NCBI RefSeq assembly: GCF_004342485.1
Contig: NZ_SMBU01000037.1
Location: forward strand, 1-50,403
Reading direction: 5' to 3'
DNA length: 50,403 bases
Source: Roseateles saccharophilus
Lineage (GTDB): Bacteria > Pseudomonadota > Gammaproteobacteria > Burkholderiales > Burkholderiaceae_C
This document shows, one piece after another, positions 45,973 to 50,403 of this stretch. The position numbers and the translations under genes were made by a program. The notes under the pieces are model-generated. The model searched no databases. It saw only the letters and a list, made by a program, of their open reading frames with translations, and was not told the DNA's origin. How positions within the stretch are numbered: position 1 is the stretch's first letter; every line of letters begins with the position of its first letter.

Positions 45973-46956
45973 ATGGCCCGCGAAGACGACGATGACGACA
46001 ACGGCGCGCTGACCGACGCCAGCCCCAACCCCAACTGGTTCCTGCGCGCACGGCTGAAGACGCGCCAGCTGCTGCTGCTGATCGCGCTGGACGACGAGCG
46101 CAACATCCACCGCGCCGCCGACGCCCTGTGCATGACCCAGCCCGCCGCGTCCAAGCAGCTCAAGGACCTGGAGGACATGCTGGACGTGAAGCTCTTCGAG
46201 CGCCACCCGCGCGGCATGGAGCCCACGCTCTACGGCGAGACCATGATCCGCCACGCGCGCATGGCGCTGACCAGCCTGTCGGCCGCGCATGACGACATCG
46301 TCGCGCTCAAGCACGGCCTCAGCGGCCAGGTGGAGGTGGGCGTCATCATGACCCCGGCCATGGGCCTGCTGCCGCGCGCCATCGCCCGCATCAAGCTGCA
46401 GGCGCCCATGCTGCGCATCGCCGTGCACATGGAGAGCAGCAAGGTGCTGCTGGACATGCTGCAGCGCGGCTCGCTGGACTTCATGATCGGCCGCATCCTG
46501 GAGGACGACGGCGCCGCCGGCCTGCACTACGAGGAGCTGACGGTCGAGCCCGCCTGCGCCGTGGCCCGCGTGGGCCACCCGCTGCTGAAGGCCGACAACC
46601 TCAAGCTCGCCGACCTGGCCGACCAGCCCTGGATCCTGCCGCCGCCGGGCAGCGTGCTGCGCCACCGCTGGGAGCTGATGTTCCGCCGCGCCGCGCTGGA
46701 GCCGCCGGCCAATGCGGTGGACACCACGGCCCTGCTGCTGATCACCGCCCTGCTGCAGCAGACGGATTCGCTGCATGTGATGCCGGTGGAGGTGGCTCGC
46801 TACTACGCGTCGCTGAACGTGCTGGCCATCCTGCCCATCGAGCTGCCCTGCCATATGGACGCCTTCGGCATCATCACCCGCGAGGGCCACCTGATGTCGC
46901 CGGGGGCGCGGCAGTTGCTGCATGAGGTGAGGCTGGCGGCGCGGGATCTGTATTGA
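45973..46956 (+). CDS. LysR-type transcriptional regulator (GbpR-like)
   Basis: A 327-residue LysR regulator with an acidic, disordered N-terminus (MAREDDDDDNGALTD). The HTH lies in LKTRQLLLLIALDDERNIHRAADALCMTQPAASKQLKDLEDMLDVKLFERHPRGMEPT (about 27-85), and the periplasmic-binding-protein-like effector domain starts near VEVGVIMTPAMGLLPRAIARI. The sequence type is that of GbpR, which controls sugar-binding protein and uptake genes for arabinose, fucose and galactose in alpha- and betaproteobacteria. It starts four bases after the GntR stop, ending the plus-strand arm. A locus with both GntR and LysR regulators implies two inputs. Confidence 0.9.
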   Translation: MAREDDDDDNGALTDASPNPNWFLRARLKTRQLLLLIALDDERNIHRAADALCMTQPAASKQLKDLEDMLDVKLFERHPRGMEPTLYGETMIRHARMALTSLSAAHDDIVALKHGLSGQVEVGVIMTPAMGLLPRAIARIKLQAPMLRIAVHMESSKVLLDMLQRGSLDFMIGRILEDDGAAGLHYEELTVEPACAVARVGHPLLKADNLKLADLADQPWILPPPGSVLRHRWELMFRRAALEPPANAVDTTALLLITALLQQTDSLHVMPVEVARYYASLNVLAILPIELPCHMDAFGIITREGHLMSPGARQLLHEVRLAARDLY

Positions 46957-47147
46957 GCGCTGCCACCGTGCTCGTCGATTTCAGCGCCCGATGTCATCGC
47001 CGAGGTCGGCGCAGCATGGCCCCGGTGGTTTGACGGTCGGCTGGCCCGCTCATGCGGCGGGAGGCCGCCCCACCCCTGTCGGAAAATTTGACACTTGCGA
47101 GGCCTGAGGCGCGCGAAGCGCGGATGCGCGCCCCCGGCCGTCAGTGA

Positions 47148-47162
47148 GGAAACAGCGTTTCC
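47148..47162. promoter_or_regulatory. inverted repeat upstream of a membrane protein gene
   Basis: GGAAAC-AGC-GTTTCC is a perfect six-base palindrome with a three-base centre, 75 bases before the membrane protein start. A TTGACA (47088-47093) lies upstream without a recognisable -10 at standard spacing. It is a plausible repressor site in the 281-base gap after the LysR gene. Confidence 0.4.
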
Positions 47163-47237
47163 ACGGGGCAGTGGTGCGCTCCTTGCAGGTGCATTGGCGG
47201 ACCCGTTCGTTGTGAAGACAAACCGGCGAGGAGCACC

Positions 47238-48041
47238 ATGAGCACGAACTACGCACTGCCGATGCAATCGTCCGACAGCCCGCTCGCGCAGGCCATCGAC
47301 CGTTGGATCTGGGTCTTCATGGCGGCCTTCTTCGTCGCCATCACCTTGACGGGCTTCATCCCGGACTCGCTGATGAAGGTCGAAATGGTGCGGGCCGGCG
47401 CGCGGGCGCCCTTCCCTCTGGTCCTGCATGCGCATGCCGTCCTCATGGGAACGTTCCTGCTGCTGCTGCTCGCCCAAGCCACGCTGATGGCGACCGGCCA
47501 GCGCGGGCGGCACATGCTGCTGGGGCGCGTGGCCTTCGTGCTGGTGCCCGTCATCGTCGTCGTCGGCATCATCCTCGTCCCGACGATCTATCAGCAGGTC
47601 TGGAACGCGGCACAGGCGGCACCGCCCCAGGTGCAGGAGAAGCTGCGGCATCTGCTCGGTTTTCTCGACAACATCGCCTTGCTGCAGCTGCGCATCGGCA
47701 TCCTCTTTCCCGTCTGCATCGCCCTGGCCCTGCGCGCACGGCGTACCGACGCCGACTTTCACAAGCGCATGATGTTCCTGGCGACCGTCCTGCCCCTGCC
47801 GGCGGCGATTGACCGAATCAGTTGGCTGCCGACCACCATGCCGGGCGGCCCGTTGGCGACCGACCTCTACACCCTGCTGGCCGTGTCGCCGATGTTCCTG
47901 TGGGATCTGGTCAGGCACCGCTCGGTGCAGCGGGCCTACCTGGTCTGGCTGGGTCTGTTCCTGCCATTCGCCATCGCCGCCGATCTGCTGTGGGACACGC
48001 CGGGGTGGCATGCGCTCGCATCGCAGGTCCTGCGGCCGTGA
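47238..48041 (+). CDS. hypothetical multi-spanning membrane protein
   Basis: A 267-residue protein with about seven hydrophobic segments, beginning with IWVFMAAFFVAITLTGFIP, then PLVLHAHAVLMGTFLLLLLAQATLM, MLLGRVAFVLVPVIVVVGIILVP, and ILFPVCIALALRAR, ending near YLVWLGLFLPFAIAADLLW. His residues in the helices (HAHAVL, HKRMMFL) could bind a haem or metal, as in cytochrome-b-like or DUF2306-like proteins, but I cannot assign a family. GAGGAG six bases before ATG 47238 is a strong start. It stands alone, downstream of an inverted repeat. Confidence 0.8.
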   Translation: MSTNYALPMQSSDSPLAQAIDRWIWVFMAAFFVAITLTGFIPDSLMKVEMVRAGARAPFPLVLHAHAVLMGTFLLLLLAQATLMATGQRGRHMLLGRVAFVLVPVIVVVGIILVPTIYQQVWNAAQAAPPQVQEKLRHLLGFLDNIALLQLRIGILFPVCIALALRARRTDADFHKRMMFLATVLPLPAAIDRISWLPTTMPGGPLATDLYTLLAVSPMFLWDLVRHRSVQRAYLVWLGLFLPFAIAADLLWDTPGWHALASQVLRP

Positions 48042-48125
48042 GCTCCGCCCGGCTTTGAACCGACTGGGGCGGGTGTCGGCCAATAGGCTCTCCCGGCGAC
48101 CGACGCGTCAGAGGAAGGACAAGCA

Positions 48126-48254
48126 ATGAGACGGTTGGTGCCCGAAGGCTTGTTGGGGAGATCGCGTGTTCGTATCGGCCGCCCATCTTCTCGATCATGG
48201 AGGGGTCAAGTCGATGCTGAGCATCGAGCCCAGGCCGAATGCCAGGGACAGTAG
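48126..48254 (+). CDS. short frame with strong ribosome-binding site
   Basis: A 42-residue frame starting MRRLVPEGLLGRSRVRIGR and ending AECQGQ. It is Arg/Gln-rich with no recognisable domain. The reason to list it is GAGGAAGGA ending six bases before the ATG. Its 3' half lies antisense to the small membrane protein gene at 48195-48434. It may be the severed start of a lost gene, a leader peptide, or chance. Confidence 0.25.
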   Translation: MRRLVPEGLLGRSRVRIGRPSSRSWRGQVDAEHRAQAECQGQ

Positions 48255-48434
48255 GGCGGCGAGCAATAGCACGAAGACAACGAGCACCTTTCCGCCCGCC
48301 CAGAGGACCGCACGCTGCGACGCTGGCCCCTTCTCTTTTTTCGCTTTGTCGTAGTGCCACTTAATGGCGAGGAACATTCCGATTCCCAGCACGCTCACCT
48401 TGAAAGCAATGAATACGGCGGGGACCCATTCCAT
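48195..48434 (-). CDS. small hypothetical membrane protein
   Basis: A 79-residue protein with two hydrophobic helices (VPAVFIAFKVSVLGIGMFLAI and VLVVFVLLLAALLSLAFGLGSMLSI) joined by a basic loop KWHYDKAKKEKGPASQ. The loop charge predicts both termini outside and the loop in the cytoplasm. No domain recognised. TGGAG lies about 11 bases before the ATG. It sits alone in the lower-GC right part of the window, convergent with the membrane protein gene. Confidence 0.65.
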   Translation of the reverse strand: MEWVPAVFIAFKVSVLGIGMFLAIKWHYDKAKKEKGPASQRAVLWAGGKVLVVFVLLLAALLSLAFGLGSMLSIDLTPP

Positions 48435-48575
48435 GATTTCGATGCTCCAGACTTCTTGTTGACGCTGTCAATCGCGAGGCGAACGACCACAGCCACTGCT
48501 TGCCACTGTGCCCTCGGCGGGATGAAAAAAACAGGCGCAGATTCTTAGAAAAAGGACCAGATTAGATGGGCGCCT

Positions 48576-48647
48576 GTGACCTGCCCGAATTGCGGCGCGA
48601 GCGTCACGGAGCCGATATGCCCGCCGGCTTCACGAGACCTAGCCTGA
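48576..48647 (+). pseudogene. zinc-ribbon fragment
   Basis: From GTG 48576 the plus strand reads VTCPNCGASVTEPICPPASRDLA and stops. CPNCGA is a zinc-knuckle half, and a second Cys follows in EPICP. At 23 residues it is too short to be complete and probably is a leftover of a zinc-ribbon gene. A true tiny protein is less likely, as there is no Shine-Dalgarno sequence. Confidence 0.3.
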
Positions 48648-48697
48648 CTCCTAGCTGGACCGACCGCTAAGGGGGAGGATCGCGAACTTGAAGTCGC

Positions 48698-48732
48698 GGC
48701 CAGAAGCCGCCCTCCGCGAACGGCTGCTAACC
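48698..48732 (+). repeat. diverged intergenic repeat, copy 1
   Basis: GGCCAGAAGCCGCCCTCCGC followed by GAACGGCTGCTAACC. Shares the core CCGCC-CT-x-CGCGAACGGC-x-GC with two other gaps on the right of the window, at 49514 and 50171. Confidence 0.5.
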
Positions 48733-48763
48733 GGATGCTTGGCTGCTCGCCAAACCTCGCGTT

Positions 48764-49435
48764 CTAGGCGCCCTTCGTCCGGTAGACGATGGGCGTGACC
48801 TCTCCACAGTAGAAGTGCGATTCAGACCTCTGTGTCACTTTGGCACCCGCCGGGTACGTGACCTGCAATCCGCCCTCGACCAACCAATGCAGGTCAATCT
48901 CGTCGTATTCGCACTCTGCGACGAAGATGCTGCCCCCGCCGCGCGATGTACCAACGAGGCGCTCCACATAGACCTGCGTGAATGCTGCATCTGGCAGGCT
49001 AAACGCCACAGCCTTGCCCCGCCCGTCTGGCGCGGCTGCCTCATGACTTGGAGGCGGCTCTACCGGTTTCTGCCTGCGCGGACGCCTTGCCTTGGGCTGC
49101 GGGGCGAGCAACTGAAGCTTGAGCTCATCGAGGACTCTGCGGCGCCTAGCTACCGCCGAGCCCGACCAGCGTGCGAGGTCGTCCCCGTTGTCAATGACTT
49201 CGATTGCTCTGCGCTTAACTTCATCATCGAGGCAACCATAGGCCCACTGCGTGGCGGCCAATGCCAGCCAGTAGGTGGGGCCGTCGTCGGCATCAGCGAT
49301 GGAGCTGGCCCAGTCCGTCCCGAGAACCTCGGTCGCCTCACCGGGCGTCATGCCGCGCCTCAAGAGGTCCAGAAAGTCTCGCTTGACGTCGTTTGCAACG
49401 TCATCGTTGAATAGCGCGGCGCCCGACGTTCCCAT
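48764..49435 (-). CDS. hypothetical protein (MGTWG-type)
   Basis: A 223-residue cytoplasmic protein. The N-terminal half follows a widespread uncharacterised family that starts MGTWG-A-x-L-F-x-D-D: here MGTSGAALFNDDVANDVKRDFLDLLRRGMTPGEATEVL, then DDGPTYWLALAATQWAYGCLDDEVKRRAIEVIDNGDDLARW. A Pro/Arg linker (PKARRPRRQKPVEPPP) follows, and the C-terminal 100 residues form a separate region with FVAECEYDEIDLHWLVEGG and SHFYCGEV. The ATG at 49435 matches the family start; the GTG ten codons upstream is less likely. Function unknown. Confidence 0.75.
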   Translation of the reverse strand: MGTSGAALFNDDVANDVKRDFLDLLRRGMTPGEATEVLGTDWASSIADADDGPTYWLALAATQWAYGCLDDEVKRRAIEVIDNGDDLARWSGSAVARRRRVLDELKLQLLAPQPKARRPRRQKPVEPPPSHEAAAPDGRGKAVAFSLPDAAFTQVYVERLVGTSRGGGSIFVAECEYDEIDLHWLVEGGLQVTYPAGAKVTQRSESHFYCGEVTPIVYRTKGA

Positions 49436-49513
49436 GTGTTGCCTGTGCTCCCGGTTCGTACGCACACGATACCGGTCTCATAGCCAAGATGGACATACTT
49501 CGTGCGCCGGTTC

Positions 49514-49556
49514 CGACCACCACCCGCCATTCGCGAACGGCGGCAATGAGGCATCA
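49514..49556 (+). repeat. diverged intergenic repeat, copy 2
   Basis: Contains CCGCCATTCGCGAACGGCGG followed by CAATGAGGCATCATG. Similar to copies at 48698 and 50171, and lies shortly before the start of the next plus-strand gene. Confidence 0.5.
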
Positions 49557-49626
49557 TGCCGCTCAATGAGCTTTGCCCTGGCATGCCAAACACGGTGCAG
49601 AGCACAACGCAAAGACTGCGGCAGCC

Positions 49627-50145
49627 ATGATCGTCAATTCCAGCTTCGGCGTCCTTGCCTCACTGCTGAGCGGGGTCGTGACGTGCCTGTGCCTTGTCTG
49701 CCTAGATGGCCGACCATGGCAGTCGCAAGCGGAGTTGACCGCACTTCAGGAGCAGGAGGCGGGGAGATGGCGGGACGAGGCGCAAGCGACGGTGCTCAAC
49801 ATCGTTCCCGACGGGTTGCGCGCGTGCGGCTTCGTGGCTCTGGGGGCAGATCGCGGCGCGGCGCTGAAATGCATTGAACACGCCGAACGACATCAACTGC
49901 ACTACTGGGTTGCGTCGGAGGCGCAAGGTATCGACTCCCACGTGTGGGTCGTCGTGCTGAAGGGCGCTGGTGGCGCCTCGCAGCTGCTTCTGGATTCGTA
50001 CGGCTGGGAGGCAGCCCCTCACCGTTGGCCACGCTTCGGCGTGACGGAGTTGCCTTGCGAGGTGATTGAGGTCAACGCGGCGGTGCAGGTCAAAGACTCG
50101 GACGGATTCGCCAATGCCACCCCGGCTTTCGACTGCCGCCGGTAG
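49627..50145 (+). CDS. hypothetical exported or membrane-anchored protein
   Basis: A 172-residue protein beginning MIVNSSFGVLASLLSGVVTCLCLVCLDG, a hydrophobic segment that may be a signal or anchor. The rest has WRDEAQATVLNIVPDGLRACGFVALGADRGAALKCIEHAERH, then HYWVASEAQGIDSHVWVVVLKGAGGASQLLLDSYGWEAAP: a Cys near GLRACGF and a His-Asp-Trp pattern later, faintly like papain-type folds, but no family can be named. The ATG at 49627 is a choice without good Shine-Dalgarno support; an upstream start at 49573 is possible. Confidence 0.55.
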   Translation: MIVNSSFGVLASLLSGVVTCLCLVCLDGRPWQSQAELTALQEQEAGRWRDEAQATVLNIVPDGLRACGFVALGADRGAALKCIEHAERHQLHYWVASEAQGIDSHVWVVVLKGAGGASQLLLDSYGWEAAPHRWPRFGVTELPCEVIEVNAAVQVKDSDGFANATPAFDCRR

Positions 50146-50170
50146 CCGCCGATGCCCGAACTAACGGTCC

Positions 50171-50212
50171 CGGCCATGACCGGTCGGTCGCAAACGTCGG
50201 CATTGGGATACG
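50171..50212 (+). repeat. diverged intergenic repeat, copy 3
   Basis: Reads CGGCCATGACCGGTCGGTCG followed by CAAACGTCGGCATTGGGATA. Weaker copy of the repeat at 48698 and 49514, again just before a start codon (50222). Confidence 0.4.
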
Positions 50213-50221
50213 TCGCCCATC

Positions 50222-50403
50222 ATGAAAATTCGCTCAGCGCTGTTTCACATTGCCGTGGCTGCGGCCCTTGGCGGGCTGATATCCGCCTTCACCCCGGCGA
50301 GGTGGGCGTGTTACGTCCCGCGTAGATTTGGGCTCGCAGTCCCAAGCTATTCGAGGTTGAGCAGAAGCTGTTGTCCCGCGAAGGTTTGGACGGGACCCGC
50401 AAC
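50222..50403 (+). CDS. start of a hypothetical exported protein, cut by the window end
   Basis: The frame from ATG 50222 begins MKIRSALFHIAVAAALGGLI, a signal-peptide-like sequence with a basic start and hydrophobic core, and stays open to the last base. Only 60 residues are visible, the later ones Arg/Ser/Pro-rich, so it may also be a short false frame. The Shine-Dalgarno is weak. Confidence 0.3.
   Translation, partial: MKIRSALFHIAVAAALGGLISAFTPARWACYVPRRFGLAVPSYSRLSRSCCPAKVWTGPA

Noticed and set aside
48698-50212. Integron attC sites or a CRISPR-like array at the repeated gaps
   Set aside because: Three diverged copies at irregular, kilobase-scale intervals do not fit CRISPR, and I could not see paired attC core sites with the expected symmetry.

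Overview
The window is about 50.4 kb of GC-rich chromosome, best matched to a Burkholderiales betaproteobacterium (Roseateles/Mitsuaria/Rubrivivax-like). This rests on the replication-origin gene order gyrB-dnaN-dnaA facing away from rpmH-rnpA-yidD-yidC, on the protein sequences, and on many Gly/Ser-rich lipoproteins. No tRNA, rRNA or CRISPR array was seen. All names are from reading the sequence; no database search was run.

Layout. (1) 1-1.5 kb: a lower-GC scar where an IS1634-like transposase fragment abuts an Mrr-type nuclease lacking its N-terminus, then a structured non-coding stretch and a hypothetical gene. (2) 1.8-10.2 kb: the origin region, with gyrB, dnaN and dnaA on the minus strand, a dnaA/rpmH intergenic region with two DnaA boxes and recognisable promoters, and rpmH-rnpA-yidD-yidC on the plus strand ending in a clear terminator. 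(3) 10.3-17.9 kb: two lipoprotein genes, a Ser/Thr kinase with its ECF sigma factor, and divergent mnmE. (4) 18-31 kb: an accessory mosaic holding an AlbA-type ATPase with a probable N-terminal frameshift, a broken hsdR fused to a zinc-finger fragment, a polysaccharide deacetylase, a large lipoprotein, a LexA-box-preceded SRAP gene with a small partner, a RelE/ParE toxin-antitoxin pair, a decayed IS6-family element, a periplasmic binding protein and a P-type cation ATPase.

(5) 31.4-47.0 kb: a compact, mostly overlapping set of genes that reads as an arabinan/L-arabinose utilisation locus. One arm (minus strand) encodes a sugar dehydrogenase, aldose epimerase, hotdog thioesterase and SMP-30-type lactonase. 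The other (plus strand) encodes a DapA-family 2-keto-3-deoxy-sugar-acid dehydratase, endo-arabinanase (GH43), a complete CUT1 ABC importer, GH51 arabinofuranosidase, a second GH43, GH97, a FadR-type GntR regulator and a LysR regulator. The divergent promoter between the arms carries two copies of a FadR-family operator-like sequence. The inferred route is extracellular and periplasmic arabinan breakdown, import, intracellular debranching, then oxidative non-phosphorylating L-arabinose catabolism. Two steps of that pathway (arabonate dehydratase and the semialdehyde dehydrogenase) are not in the window.

(6) 47.2-50.4 kb: a seven-helix-like membrane protein, then small hypothetical genes separated by a diverged intergenic repeat.

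The most unusual items are the SOS-box SRAP gene whose catalytic Cys2 is Arg, the FadR-type operator pair, the hsdR/zinc-finger chimera, the candidate small RNA near 0.65-0.84 kb, and the repeated leader sequence near 48.7-50.2 kb.
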